Source: Leptospira kobayashii
GTDB taxonomy: Bacteria; Spirochaetota; Leptospiria; Leptospirales; Leptospiraceae
Direction: 5' to 3'
NCBI RefSeq assembly: GCF_003114835.2
Contig: NZ_AP025029.1
Span: forward strand, 124,001 to 188,000
DNA: 64,000 bases
A program made the translations under genes and the position numbers. Below the pieces are notes generated by a model, which was not told the origin of the DNA, searched no databases, and saw nothing but the letters and a program-made list of their open reading frames with translations. Below, in pieces: positions 26,049 to 35,526 of this stretch; the stretch's first letter is position 1, and each line of letters starts with the position of its first letter.

Positions 26049-26233
26049 GTATCCCTCTTCTTTCTGACAGGATTTTGAGATTCGGTAGCAATTAAAGTGA
26101 AAAATTCTGATAAAAGTGATCGAATTCTATTATTGTTCAGTATCGGAAAAAACTGTTTTTCCTGAGCGAAATAAGCACTCTGACCCATACACTGGGCCGC
26201 TTTAACTCGGCTTTTTGAAAATGTGAGAGGAAA

Positions 26234-28090
26234 ATGAAACGAATTCTTGGGATACCTTTCTTAATTCTTGGAATCATACTGGTTTATTATTATTCCGTGC
26301 GTGCTTGGCAGATGTTTTTGGTTGTTTGCCCGAATCATGATTTTTTGTCTTGGGATGAAAACATCAGGCTTGCCACAGTTCTAGATCAGTATGTGGATTT
26401 TAGGGACGGTTCTTGGTTTAAGGGATTTTTTCCTTTTTTGGAATCTCCTACCTGGCCTCCTCTCCGTTCCATAGTCACATTTGCTTCTCTTTATTTTCCT
26501 ACGGACTGGCCTGTTACTTATAGGGATTCCTTCAACGGACTTTTCTTTCTCATACTCGTTTATCCAACGTTATTCTATATTTTGACTCAGGTAACACGGT
26601 CCTGGTTTTGGGGGAGTGTTTTGTCTTTTTTTAGTTTTGTACTGACTTTGCAAACGCAAGAAGTGCCTGCTTATTCCCTCACTTCCATGTTGGAAACCCA
26701 ATCCATGTTTTTTCTGCTTTGGTCTGCCTATGCTCTCTATAGGCTCTATGAGGAAGATAACAAAGGGGAAATCAGAACTTCTACCAAATATCTGATCGCA
26801 TTCTCTCTGTTTGGTTTTTATTTTACAAAGTATCCTTACGGAATCTTGTTTTTTATGGCATGTTTCGCATATGAATTTTTGCGCAATCCATCCAAATACA
26901 AAGATGTGATTGTATATCTCTACAAGGATTATGCGAAGGGCTTTCGTTTGGCGTATTTGGTTTTTGTGGTTCTTATGATTTTATCTCTGCCTGTACTTCG
27001 GGTAGTAAGTGATATCAATTTGAATCAAAGACCGTTTAAGATGTTTATGTACTATATAAGTCTTGTTTTATTCGTAGACTTATCCCTTTTTCTGTTTCGC
27101 AACCGAAACAAAGCCGTTACTGTTTTTCCTCGCACAACTGTCGTTTTGTGGACATACGCTATTTTCCCGGCATTCTTATGGCTTTTTTGCAATCCGGACA
27201 GGGTCAGCGCATTGATAGATGCGCAAATGATCATAAACCATTATACCCGTAGTTTTTTTCTGACTCTTTGGACGGAGCCAGGCATTGATCCGAGAGTGCC
27301 AGGGATTTTCGATTTTGTTTGGGGATTTCGGATTTTGTTTTTGGTTTCTTCTGTTTCCATTCTTTATTTTTTCGCAAACAAATCCAAGAATTGGAAAGAT
27401 AAGATCAAAGATCCTTTGTTTGGTGCAACTGTAGCGATCTTTTTGGAGCTTTTGATTTTAGAACTTACCACGGGAAACAAACAACCGCGCCATGTTCTAC
27501 AATTCATTCCTGCGATCGGATTTTTTACCACCGCTTGGTCTTTGCGTTTTGTGCAATCCACGGAATCAAAACCTTATCTGGCGGCAGGATATCTTAGCAT
27601 AGCAGTTGTTCTGGGGCTTGTGGGTTGGAATTTGTTTTATAATCAAGGACTACTTTCCGACCGGTTCTTTCAAACCAAACCGTTTTGTTACCGTGGAACT
27701 AATGTTGCCGATTTTCAGCCTGCCCGAGAAATCGCTAACCAATTGGATCCGGTCAAAAAATACATTTTGATCAATGCATTTCATGACAAAGAAAAATATG
27801 AAACAAAGGGAAGGGTTCTTGCTTCGGACTTTGATTTGGCTATGAAGCTCAAAACTTATGAAAAAGGTGCAGTGAGAAATGATCATCCTAGAAAGTGGAA
27901 GGACTGGTCAAAATTCGATTCCGTTCTTTTATTAAGTGATACTTGTCCTGATGCTTTCGTAGAAGAAAAGTTTGAATCAAGATCTAAAATCTTGATCGCT
28001 GAATCCACATTAATAAAAACATACAGAGAGGGGAGTGGAATCGCCTGCTTACAGGAGTTTCGTATCCTCAAACCGGAAGTGACAAAGTAA
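26234..28090 (+). CDS. Multi-spanning GT-C glycosyltransferase-like membrane protein (GT39/ArnT type)
   Basis: A 618-residue protein with about ten membrane helices in its first 450 residues and a C-terminal soluble part. After the first helix it has SWDENIRLA with Asp41-Glu42, which matches the first-loop acidic motif of GT-C transferases of the protein-mannosyltransferase/ArnT group. These use lipid-linked sugars on the periplasmic face. RQPRH-like KQPRHVLQFIPAIGF also fits. The acceptor is unknown. GAGAGGAAA lies before the ATG. It is followed after 4 bp by an RND pump gene, so they are probably co-transcribed, though no functional link is clear. Confidence 0.78.
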   Translation: MKRILGIPFLILGIILVYYYSVRAWQMFLVVCPNHDFLSWDENIRLATVLDQYVDFRDGSWFKGFFPFLESPTWPPLRSIVTFASLYFPTDWPVTYRDSFNGLFFLILVYPTLFYILTQVTRSWFWGSVLSFFSFVLTLQTQEVPAYSLTSMLETQSMFFLLWSAYALYRLYEEDNKGEIRTSTKYLIAFSLFGFYFTKYPYGILFFMACFAYEFLRNPSKYKDVIVYLYKDYAKGFRLAYLVFVVLMILSLPVLRVVSDINLNQRPFKMFMYYISLVLFVDLSLFLFRNRNKAVTVFPRTTVVLWTYAIFPAFLWLFCNPDRVSALIDAQMIINHYTRSFFLTLWTEPGIDPRVPGIFDFVWGFRILFLVSSVSILYFFANKSKNWKDKIKDPLFGATVAIFLELLILELTTGNKQPRHVLQFIPAIGFFTTAWSLRFVQSTESKPYLAAGYLSIAVVLGLVGWNLFYNQGLLSDRFFQTKPFCYRGTNVADFQPAREIANQLDPVKKYILINAFHDKEKYETKGRVLASDFDLAMKLKTYEKGAVRNDHPRKWKDWSKFDSVLLLSDTCPDAFVEEKFESRSKILIAESTLIKTYREGSGIACLQEFRILKPEVTK

Positions 28091-28094
28091 ACGT

Positions 28095-31000
28095 ATGAGC
28101 ATAGCTGCCTTTTCCATAAAAAGACCCATCTTTATTTCATCCCTTGTAATCCTTATGGTTTTTACAGGTTATATTGCGTTAAAACGAATCGGCGTGGATT
28201 TGTTTCCCGATATCAATATTCCCTTCGTAGTCGTATCAACAGTTTATCCCGGCGCCGGTCCGGAAGAAATTGAAACCTCCATCTCAAAACCCTTGGAAGA
28301 AGAATTAAGTTCTATTTCCGGTTTGAAAAGAATCACTTCCCGCAACCAGGAAGGTGTATCCATGGTATTCGCCGAGTTCAGCCTAACAACTGACATCAAA
28401 TATGCGGAACAACAGGTTCGGGATAAAACTGCCAGGGCAAGACCCAATTTTCCGGATGCATCGAAAGAACCTTTGGTGCAAAGGTTCGATCCTGCGGATC
28501 AACCCATCATGCGTATATCTTTGTTTGCCGACCTCCCGGAAGGTGAGTTGTATGATTTGGCGAAAGAACAAATCAAAACCAAATTGGAACAGGTAAATAA
28601 TATCGGTGCGGTAAGAATCATCGGTGGTGCGAGAAGAGAAATTCATATCGAACTTGACCGAAACAAATTGAATTCCTATCAAATCCCGGCAGTTGCCATC
28701 GGGAACCAAATCCAAAACTCAGGGATTAATATTCCTGCCGGAAAATTCGAATCCGGTGCAACGGAAACTTCATATAGAACCGTAGGCAAATACGAGTCTC
28801 TCAGCCAAATTGAAAACACAGTTGTTTCCTTCGGAGGAGAGTTCGGCCGCGGAGTACTTGTAAAAGATCTGGGTAGAGTGACAGACACATTGGAGGACAA
28901 ACAGACTCTTGGGTTTCTCTACGCTCCAGTCGGTGTGAAAGAGCATGAAGAACCGAGTATCATTGGAAAATTATTATTCAAATACGATCCTCCTGAAAAA
29001 GAAAGGGTTCAGAAAAAAGCCCTGTTTCTGGATGTTTATAAACAATCGGGAGCTAACACGGTAGCAGTTGCCGATGGAATCGTTGCCAAAGTAGCAACCA
29101 TCAACGAAAGATTAAAAGGTCAAAAAGGAAATCCTCAAGTCATTCTGATCCGAGACGGTTCCAGATGGATCCGTGCCAATATTGAGGACGTAACCATAGC
29201 GATTGTTCTAGGGATTCTACTTGCAGTGCTTGTGGTGTATCTCTTCCTCGGGAATGTCCGTTCCACAATCATTACCGGTATGGCGTTACCGAATTCCATG
29301 CTAGGTGCGTTTATCATCATGTATGTGATGGGATTTACGATGAACGTAATGACTCTTTTGGCACTTTCCTTGGCGGTGGGACTACTCGTAGATGATGCGA
29401 TCGTAGTCAGGGAAAACATCTTTCGTAAATTGGAAGAAGGGGAAAGTGTCATTGTCGCGGCAAGAAAAGGTACCGAAGAGGTGACTCTTGCCGTGATCGG
29501 AACTTCTTTGACGGTGATTGCCGTATTTTTGCCGATCGGATTTCTATCGGGGATCGTAGGTCAGTTTTTCAAACAGTTCGGATTGACAGTGGTATTTGCC
29601 ATGATTATTTCCCTTTTCGACGGTTTGACCGTAGCACCCATGTTATCCGCTTATTTCGCGGGAAAACAAACACATCATCTTAAGAAAAATTTCGTTCTGC
29701 GGGGGTTCGATAAATTCCAAGACTTTTTGGATCGAGGTTATGCATTTGTTATGCGGTTCGCATTAAAACGTCCTTGGGCAGTGATTCTACTTACCGTTTT
29801 TACTTTGTTTTTGAGTATTTTCTCTTTGAAGTTTGTAAAAAAAACCTTCCTTCCTCCTAACGACCAGGGGGAATTTATGGTGAATGTGGAAATGGCTCCG
29901 GGTACATCCCTGAACGGGACTTATGAGGTAGTCGAACAAATCCAGACCGAGATGAAGGCAAAGGTTCCTGAAATCGATTTGATGGCAACTGTTGTGGGAA
30001 ATACCGACGGAGAGTCCAACATCGCGACGATAGGTGTTTCTTTGTTATCATCCGAATATAGAAAAAGAACTACAGCACAGGTAAAAGATCAGATTCGTGA
30101 ATTTTTAAAATCTTACGAATACGCTCGCCCCAAGGTAAACGACTATTCTGCGATAGGCGGTGGTGTGCAGTATCCGTTTAATTTGAATATAAAGGGTGAA
30201 AATCTACATGATCTGGAAACTTACTCTGCAAAAGTAATGAAAGAATTGGGAAAAATTTCCGATCTGACGGACATAGATACTACTTATCGAACGGGAAAAC
30301 CCGAATTTCAAGTGGTCCCCGATCGGGCAAAAATGCAGACTGTGGGTGTGGTCGCAGGTGTGATGGGTGCCGAGCTCAGATATCATATCGAAGGCGGTGA
30401 AGTTGCCAAGTTTTTACAAAATGGTATCGAATATGATGTAAGACTCAGATTACGGGAAGATCAAAGAAATTTGCGTAAGTATTTTTCGGAAACAAGGGTT
30501 CCCAATATCCAAAACCGTTTGATTCCTTTATCAGCCATTGCCAATGCAAAGGAAAGTTCTTCGCCTGCGCGTATTATACGGGAAGACAGGTCCAGGGTAA
30601 TTCCGATCAATGCGAACTTGGCTCCCGGTGGCGCGATTGCTTCCGCTTCGGATGCGGCGGCAAAGATTTTAAAAGACAAATTGCCTCCCCCTCCCGGAAT
30701 CAGTTTTGCTTTCGTGGGACAATCGGAAGATTTCAAAGAGCTGATTCAAAACATTATACTTGCCTTTGGTATGGCTTTGATTTTCATCTATCTCGTATTG
30801 TCTTCGTTATACGAGTCGTTTGTCACACCGATTACTATTTTGTTCGCTATCCCTCCCGCCATATCAGGTGCTTTCTTTGCACTTGCGCTTACTGGTGAGA
30901 TGTTGAATTTATTCAGCATGATCGGTTTGATTCTACTTATGGGTCTGGTAGCTAAAAACTCGATCTTGCTTGTGGATCATGCCATGCAGGCGATGAGGGA

Positions 31001-31295
31001 AGAAGGGATGACTCGTAATGATGCCATTTATGATGCGGGTGTCAAAAGACTTCGCCCGATTCTTATGACTTCTCTTGCTATGATTGCGGGAACCATGCCG
31101 ATTGCATTGGGAATCGGTGAGGCTTCCAAATCCAGAACCGCCATGGGGATCGCTATCATAGGAGGACTGATTCTTTCCACTGTGATCACATTGGTTGTGG
31201 TACCTGCCGTCTTCGGTTATATTGACAGGTTCCGGGAATGGCTTGAATCCAAATTCCGCCCTGATTATAAGATCAACGCTAAAGACTTAGATTAG
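28095..31295 (+). CDS. RND-family efflux transporter (HAE1/AcrB type)
   Basis: An inner-membrane proton-driven exporter of 1066 residues, the normal length. It has 12 helices in two repeats, each followed by a large periplasmic domain. The start MSIAAFSIKRPIFISSLVIL and GVDLFPDINIPFVVV are typical. The proton relay is intact: GLLVDDAIVV with Asp433-Asp434 in the fourth helix and LVAKNSILL with Lys954 in the tenth. Substrates of this class are drugs, lipids or other hydrophobic compounds. Neither the membrane-fusion protein nor the outer-membrane channel is adjacent, so these must be encoded elsewhere. The ATG follows the glycosyltransferase stop by 4 bp. Confidence 0.95.
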   Translation: MSIAAFSIKRPIFISSLVILMVFTGYIALKRIGVDLFPDINIPFVVVSTVYPGAGPEEIETSISKPLEEELSSISGLKRITSRNQEGVSMVFAEFSLTTDIKYAEQQVRDKTARARPNFPDASKEPLVQRFDPADQPIMRISLFADLPEGELYDLAKEQIKTKLEQVNNIGAVRIIGGARREIHIELDRNKLNSYQIPAVAIGNQIQNSGINIPAGKFESGATETSYRTVGKYESLSQIENTVVSFGGEFGRGVLVKDLGRVTDTLEDKQTLGFLYAPVGVKEHEEPSIIGKLLFKYDPPEKERVQKKALFLDVYKQSGANTVAVADGIVAKVATINERLKGQKGNPQVILIRDGSRWIRANIEDVTIAIVLGILLAVLVVYLFLGNVRSTIITGMALPNSMLGAFIIMYVMGFTMNVMTLLALSLAVGLLVDDAIVVRENIFRKLEEGESVIVAARKGTEEVTLAVIGTSLTVIAVFLPIGFLSGIVGQFFKQFGLTVVFAMIISLFDGLTVAPMLSAYFAGKQTHHLKKNFVLRGFDKFQDFLDRGYAFVMRFALKRPWAVILLTVFTLFLSIFSLKFVKKTFLPPNDQGEFMVNVEMAPGTSLNGTYEVVEQIQTEMKAKVPEIDLMATVVGNTDGESNIATIGVSLLSSEYRKRTTAQVKDQIREFLKSYEYARPKVNDYSAIGGGVQYPFNLNIKGENLHDLETYSAKVMKELGKISDLTDIDTTYRTGKPEFQVVPDRAKMQTVGVVAGVMGAELRYHIEGGEVAKFLQNGIEYDVRLRLREDQRNLRKYFSETRVPNIQNRLIPLSAIANAKESSSPARIIREDRSRVIPINANLAPGGAIASASDAAAKILKDKLPPPPGISFAFVGQSEDFKELIQNIILAFGMALIFIYLVLSSLYESFVTPITILFAIPPAISGAFFALALTGEMLNLFSMIGLILLMGLVAKNSILLVDHAMQAMREEGMTRNDAIYDAGVKRLRPILMTSLAMIAGTMPIALGIGEASKSRTAMGIAIIGGLILSTVITLVVVPAVFGYIDRFREWLESKFRPDYKINAKDLD

Positions 31296-31347
31296 AAATG
31301 GTTTTTTTCCGCTTGCCCTCTTTCGAAAAAAGAGGTCAGGTGGAGCC

Positions 31348-31707
31348 ATGTCTCAAGAAAGGCGTATTTATAAACGTATTTCCGAAAAGGTACATATCAC
31401 TTATCGAGTCATCCAATCGGGTTCGGACAAAATGTTCCTTCCCAAAGATCGAGGGGAAGGGGAAACACAGGATATTTCGGAAGGCGGCCTTCTATTCAGC
31501 ACAAAAGAGCCCATGCCTATCGGGGCAAGGTTGGAATTGGAACTTAGATTTCCGGATGTCCGTTACGTGCTCTATCCCAGGGCAAAAGTGGTGAGATTGG
31601 AGGAATTCAACGAAGGGGAATTCTATGAAGTAGGTTTGGAATTCAATCAGCTGTTTGAAAATGATAAGAAATTGATTTTGGAACATATTACGAGACTCGG
31701 GGGATAA
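31348..31707 (+). CDS. PilZ-domain protein
   Basis: A 119-residue protein consisting of one PilZ domain. The c-di-GMP binding signature is seen as RRIYKR (residues 5-10, the RxxxR element) and DISEGG (the D/NxSxxG element) about 35 residues later. Single-domain PilZ proteins act as c-di-GMP receptors that control motility, secretion or polysaccharide synthesis through partner proteins. AGGTGG before the ATG (31336-31341) supports the start. It lies 52 bp after the RND gene and may be transcribed with it. The target is unknown. Confidence 0.92.
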   Translation: MSQERRIYKRISEKVHITYRVIQSGSDKMFLPKDRGEGETQDISEGGLLFSTKEPMPIGARLELELRFPDVRYVLYPRAKVVRLEEFNEGEFYEVGLEFNQLFENDKKLILEHITRLGG

Positions 31708-31741
31708 GAAGAGTTCGGTTAGTCTTTGTTAGGTGGTGCAA

Positions 31742-31773
31742 GGGTGCCCCCGCCCTAGATTTGGGTGGAGGGG
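31742..31773. other. GC-rich imperfect hairpin in intergenic gap
   Basis: The gap 31708-31916 between the PilZ and TPM genes has a block far richer in G and C than its surroundings. CCGCCC (31750-31755) can pair with GGGTGG (31763-31768) through a seven-base loop, with more C/G pairing outside a mismatch. It could be a dispersed intergenic repeat or a terminator for the genes upstream; a shorter GGG-TTTG-CCC hairpin with TTTT follows at 31784-31800. Copies elsewhere cannot be checked here. Confidence 0.35.
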
Positions 31774-31916
31774 AGTGGTTCGTGGGTTTGCCCGCCTTTT
31801 CTATATCATAGATCTCCGCTCGTATCCAGAGATTTGTCGAAATTTATAAATTTTTTTCCGATTTGTTCGCCTTTTTGCCGGCGATTTTACATCATCATCC
31901 GTCATCTAGGAAGTCT

Positions 31917-33269
31917 ATGATCAAAAAGTTTGGTTTCGTTTTCTGTTTGTCCGCATTTTCCCTGCTAGCCCAATCTTTGCCCGAGTTTGCGGATTCCTTG
32001 CCCAACCCTATATCGGATGAAAATTCCCGGATTTTAGACCAAACAGGCATTCTTGAAAGTTCTGGAACCAAACATAAATTAAACGAAGTGATCACTCATT
32101 TGGAAAAGGAAACTTCCGTTGAGATGACAGTCGTTATTTTGCCATCCGTTGATCCTTTGGTTCCTAAACAAGTTGCGATCGAACTTTTTCGAATTTGGGG
32201 CGTAGGCAAGAAAAGGAAGGGCAATGGGATTTTAATTCTTCACGTTTTGGATCAAAGAAGAATCGAAATGGAAATCGGTTACGGGTTGGAAGAAAAATTA
32301 ACCGACATCATTTGTAAAAACATCTTGGAAGAAAGAGCTATTCCTTATTTTGAGTTAGGTGCTTTTTCCGTAGGTTATGAAAGCTTGTTTGATTCCATAA
32401 CAGGAGTATTGAAATCAGATCACGCTCCTTTCTTAAAAGTTTTAGGAGAATCTTCGGAAAAATTTCCGAAGCCGACGGAAGCTGCATTGGATGAAATTCC
32501 GGAAGGACTTGAGGCTTATCTCGATCCTAGTTCCGAATCAAGGGAGATTTGGGAACAAAGATACCCCATTTTTTTATATATGGGAATATTGATCGCTATG
32601 ATCGGTTATTTCTTTTTATGGGAAAGAAGAGATCCTTGGCTTAAACATTATAAGGAAAGCCATTATTGGGAAACAAGATTTAGAATTTGGGCTTCTCTTT
32701 TTCTGGGTTTTTCCTTTGTTTGTATCATCATTTCTATTACTAGTTTCTGTTATGCGAAATGGGGCGGTGATTTTTTACCTCAGTTTATCGCAGTCCCCGG
32801 CTTTTTCGGTTTAGTTCTCTTCTTTTTTACATTCAATTGGTTCAAGAAATTCTGGGAGGATTCGTTGCAGTATTTGCCGATCCCATGTAAAAAATGCGGA
32901 TCCAAACTTTATCCTGTTTTTGACGAGACTGATAGAGAAGAATATTTGGACCAAAACGATAGCAAAGAAGAAAGTCTCCATTCCTATCGATTCATTATAT
33001 TTAAATGTAAGTTATGTTATGCGATTGAAAAGCAACGTAAACCGGATTATCGGTATGAAGAATATTCCTCTTGCCCGAATTGTAAAATCCGTTCCGTTTA
33101 TGAAAAAACAAAGACAATACATTCGTCTACTTATGACAAGGAAGGGGAAGAAGAGGTAAAGTTTAAATGTATTTATTGCGAATATTCTAATATTAAAAAT
33201 AGAATCGTGCCTAAACAAATACGATCTACAAGGTTCTTTCTGCGGGGAGGTGCGGGTTCCAACCATTAA
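31917..33269 (+). CDS. TPM-domain membrane protein with C-terminal zinc ribbons
   Basis: A 450-residue paralogue of the protein at 3741-4679. Signal peptide FGFVFCLSAFSLLAQS is followed by a TPM domain: IWGVGKKRKGNGILILHVLD and RIEMEIGYGLEEKLTDI. Two membrane segments follow (YPIFLYMGILIAMIGYFFLW and the pair around IWASLFLGFSFVCIIISITSF/GFFGLVLFFFTFNW). The C-terminal 120 residues hold four CxxC motifs (PCKKCG, FKCKLC, SSCPNC, FKCIYC), which suggests two zinc ribbons, and a GG-rich end. This tail replaces the Gly-Ser tail of the paralogue and probably lies in the cytoplasm. The ATG at 31917 with AGGAAG before it is preferred to one at 31863. Confidence 0.82.
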   Translation: MIKKFGFVFCLSAFSLLAQSLPEFADSLPNPISDENSRILDQTGILESSGTKHKLNEVITHLEKETSVEMTVVILPSVDPLVPKQVAIELFRIWGVGKKRKGNGILILHVLDQRRIEMEIGYGLEEKLTDIICKNILEERAIPYFELGAFSVGYESLFDSITGVLKSDHAPFLKVLGESSEKFPKPTEAALDEIPEGLEAYLDPSSESREIWEQRYPIFLYMGILIAMIGYFFLWERRDPWLKHYKESHYWETRFRIWASLFLGFSFVCIIISITSFCYAKWGGDFLPQFIAVPGFFGLVLFFFTFNWFKKFWEDSLQYLPIPCKKCGSKLYPVFDETDREEYLDQNDSKEESLHSYRFIIFKCKLCYAIEKQRKPDYRYEEYSSCPNCKIRSVYEKTKTIHSSTYDKEGEEEVKFKCIYCEYSNIKNRIVPKQIRSTRFFLRGGAGSNH

Positions 33270-33271
33270 AT

Positions 33272-33287
33272 CACGTACAACTACGTG
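33272..33287. other. Short palindrome after the second TPM gene
   Basis: CACGTA (33272-33277) and TACGTG (33282-33287) form a perfect 6-bp stem with a four-base loop, three bases after the TPM stop codon and 66 bases before the IPT/TIG lipoprotein gene. It might be part of a terminator or an operator; no T run follows at once. Confidence 0.3.
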
Positions 33288-33352
33288 TATAACAAACCTT
33301 CTTTTTATTATAATATTTAGGATGATTACTAAATACAAAAAGAGGTTTGGCA

Positions 33353-34363
33353 ATGAATCTTAAAGTTACTCATTCGTTTTTTTTCTTTATTTTGATCGTA
33401 TCGGCGTTCTCTTGCAAAAGTGGAAAAGATGATTCGGATCCGATTTCCGATTATTTTCTGTTCCAAACTCTGTCGACGGTGATAAATGGCAGCGGCCCTT
33501 CCGCAGATATAAACCCAGAATTGGGTTTCCCCGGAACTAAAACTACGGTTACGGGAGAAGGTTTTATCGGTACTGCTTCCGATTATACAGTGACCGTAGG
33601 TTCCGCCAACGCGACAGACATCAATATTCTTAGTGCCACTTCGTTGGAATTTACCATGCCTGAATTGGCGGGTATTACTGATAATGCGACGGTTGCTTTG
33701 TCCGTTAAGAAATCTGGTGTAAGTTTAGTAAGCAAGACCATTCGTTATCGTCCGGCTCCTGTGATTGCTCTCAACCAACCGAACAGTTTCAATCGGAAAA
33801 TCGCATCCAACGATAAAAGCGTATTTTTCACTTTTACGATAACAACGTCCGGGCTTCACCTGTTCAATTCGTACGGATCCGCAGCCAATTTGGATTTTTT
33901 CTATTACACTTCTCCTACTTCGAGTGCGACAACGATCGCCACAGGAACGGCGATTGATACGGAGTTCAAAAGGTTTAATCTTACGCCGGGAACATATTAC
34001 TTACAAGTGAAATTCATATCCGGCTCCGATTCCAATTTCAAAATGAATATTGCTAGTAATGACGGAGTAGTTCCTACCTCAACCAGTAATAGCGTCAATG
34101 GAACAGCCGGAGTAGGGTCAACTTATCTATGTTATGATTCACTGGGATTCGGAAATGCAAATGTTGCGGGAAGCTGTGATGTGATCAATGGTGCGGACGC
34201 TGCAAATAAAACCGGAAAATGTACATATCCTTCCGCAAACGGGATTACCACAAGGGTTTATTATGGCAATGGATTTCAGACATCTTACGCGCAATTTACT
34301 TGTCTCAATCCTGGTAACGGTTCTCAGAATGAAACGGAATCTATATTCAAAGCATTCCCGTAA
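33353..34363 (+). CDS. IPT/TIG-domain lipoprotein
   Basis: A 336-residue surface or periplasmic lipoprotein. The signal THSFFFFILIVSAFSC has its lipobox Cys near residue 21. An IPT/TIG immunoglobulin-like domain follows (about 50-135): GFPGTKTTVTGEGFIGTASD and ATSLEFTMPELAG are typical. The rest resembles a beta-rich pre-peptidase-type domain (FTITTSGLHLFNSYG, FNLTPGTYYLQVKF), and the end has four Cys that probably pair. The ATG at 33353 is used; a TTG two codons earlier is also in frame. Role unknown; such lipoproteins are numerous in Leptospira. It stands alone between a palindrome and the convergent meaB gene. Confidence 0.8.
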   Translation: MNLKVTHSFFFFILIVSAFSCKSGKDDSDPISDYFLFQTLSTVINGSGPSADINPELGFPGTKTTVTGEGFIGTASDYTVTVGSANATDINILSATSLEFTMPELAGITDNATVALSVKKSGVSLVSKTIRYRPAPVIALNQPNSFNRKIASNDKSVFFTFTITTSGLHLFNSYGSAANLDFFYYTSPTSSATTIATGTAIDTEFKRFNLTPGTYYLQVKFISGSDSNFKMNIASNDGVVPTSTSNSVNGTAGVGSTYLCYDSLGFGNANVAGSCDVINGADAANKTGKCTYPSANGITTRVYYGNGFQTSYAQFTCLNPGNGSQNETESIFKAFP

Positions 34364-34419
34364 TTTTTGTCAGAGAGATCTTTCCTAACTTGGGTTTGGC
34401 GGGCTATTCAGTTCTTAGT

Positions 34420-35526
34420 TTAGCCTGCCACCAGTTTTTTGATTTCTTTCAAGAGGGAAGATTTGCCGGATACCACGCTTTCTTCCGCCATTAGAATGGT
34501 TTCTTCCATTCCCTGTGTGCCGTAAAACTTGTCGAGTACGGCTTCCTTCAGTGTTTCCTGAAACCAAAGCCTGGATTGATCTTTTCTATTTTGTTCAAAA
34601 TAACCGTTTGTTTTTGTCGTTGCGGAATAATCCAAAACCAACTTCCAAATTTCATCCGTACCTTTGCCGCCTAATCCACTACAGGTGATGGCTCTGGGAA
34701 ACCATTTTGATTTGGGTGGCGGGAATAAATGTAATGCGGATTCATACTCGGCTTTTGCCCGAATGGCATAGGGTTCATTTTTCCCGTCAGCCTTATTGAT
34801 AGCAATTAAATCCGCCATTTCCATAATGCCCCGTTTGATTCCTTGCAATTCATCTCCCGCACCCGCAAGCATCAAAAGTAGAAAAAAATCAACCATCGAA
34901 TGGACTTGTGTTTCGGATTGTCCGACTCCCACAGTTTCAATGATAATCACGTCGAAGCCGGCCGCTTCGCAAAGATACATGGATTCTCTTGTTTTTCTTG
35001 CAACTCCTCCCAGCGAACCACTGCTAGGGGATGGTCTGATAAAACAACCTTCTGCCCGGGAAAGATTTTCCATTCTGGTCTTATCTCCGAGTATGCTTCC
35101 ATGTGTTTTTTGAGAAGTAGGGTCGATGGCAAGTACCGCTACCCGTTTTCCTTGCTCTAAAAGATAGAGGCCGAAGGATTCTATAAAAGTAGATTTGCCG
35201 ACTCCGGGAACTCCTGTGATTCCTATGCGAATGGAATTTCCCGTCCTTGGAAGAATTTTTTCCAAAACCAATTGTGCAAGTTCGCTATGATCTTCCCTGT
35301 TGCTTTCGACCAGGGTGATCGCTTTGGATAGAAGGGTGCGATTGCCTGCAAGCACTCCCTTTGCGATTTCTTCCGGAGAAAATTTCGATTTTTTTGTGAG
35401 TTCTCTTTGTTTGAGAATGTAAGGATTTACCGAAGGGGCACCCTCCACACCGGGCATTACATGCAGCGCGGTGTCCGAAGGGTTCTCTCCTTTTGTAGGG
35501 TGGGGATTAGGCTGTTCTCCGTTCAT
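34420..35526 (-). CDS. meaB: Methylmalonyl-CoA mutase-associated GTPase MeaB
   Basis: A P-loop GTPase of the G3E group that guards and reloads the B12 cofactor of methylmalonyl-CoA mutase. The 368-residue protein has the Walker A loop GVPGVGKS, then [29 protein letters not shown] and the NKAD guanine-recognition motif, all typical of MeaB/ArgK. Its start overlaps the end of the mutase large-subunit gene by 20 bp, so the two are translationally linked. The N-terminal 30 residues before the helical part are Pro-rich and variable. It acts in the cytoplasm. Confidence 0.96.
   Translation of the reverse strand: MNGEQPNPHPTKGENPSDTALHVMPGVEGAPSVNPYILKQRELTKKSKFSPEEIAKGVLAGNRTLLSKAITLVESNREDHSELAQLVLEKILPRTGNSIRIGITGVPGVGKSTFIESFGLYLLEQGKRVAVLAIDPTSQKTHGSILGDKTRMENLSRAEGCFIRPSPSSGSLGGVARKTRESMYLCEAAGFDVIIIETVGVGQSETQVHSMVDFFLLLMLAGAGDELQGIKRGIMEMADLIAINKADGKNEPYAIRAKAEYESALHLFPPPKSKWFPRAITCSGLGGKGTDEIWKLVLDYSATTKTNGYFEQNRKDQSRLWFQETLKEAVLDKFYGTQGMEETILMAEESVVSGKSSLLKEIKKLVAG

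Noticed and set aside
26049..26233. Small hairpins (CCCA-TGGG and GCCG-CGGC followed by TTTTT) upstream of the glycosyltransferase gene
   Set aside because: Stems are only 4 bp and the region lies between divergent genes, where no terminator is needed; probably chance.
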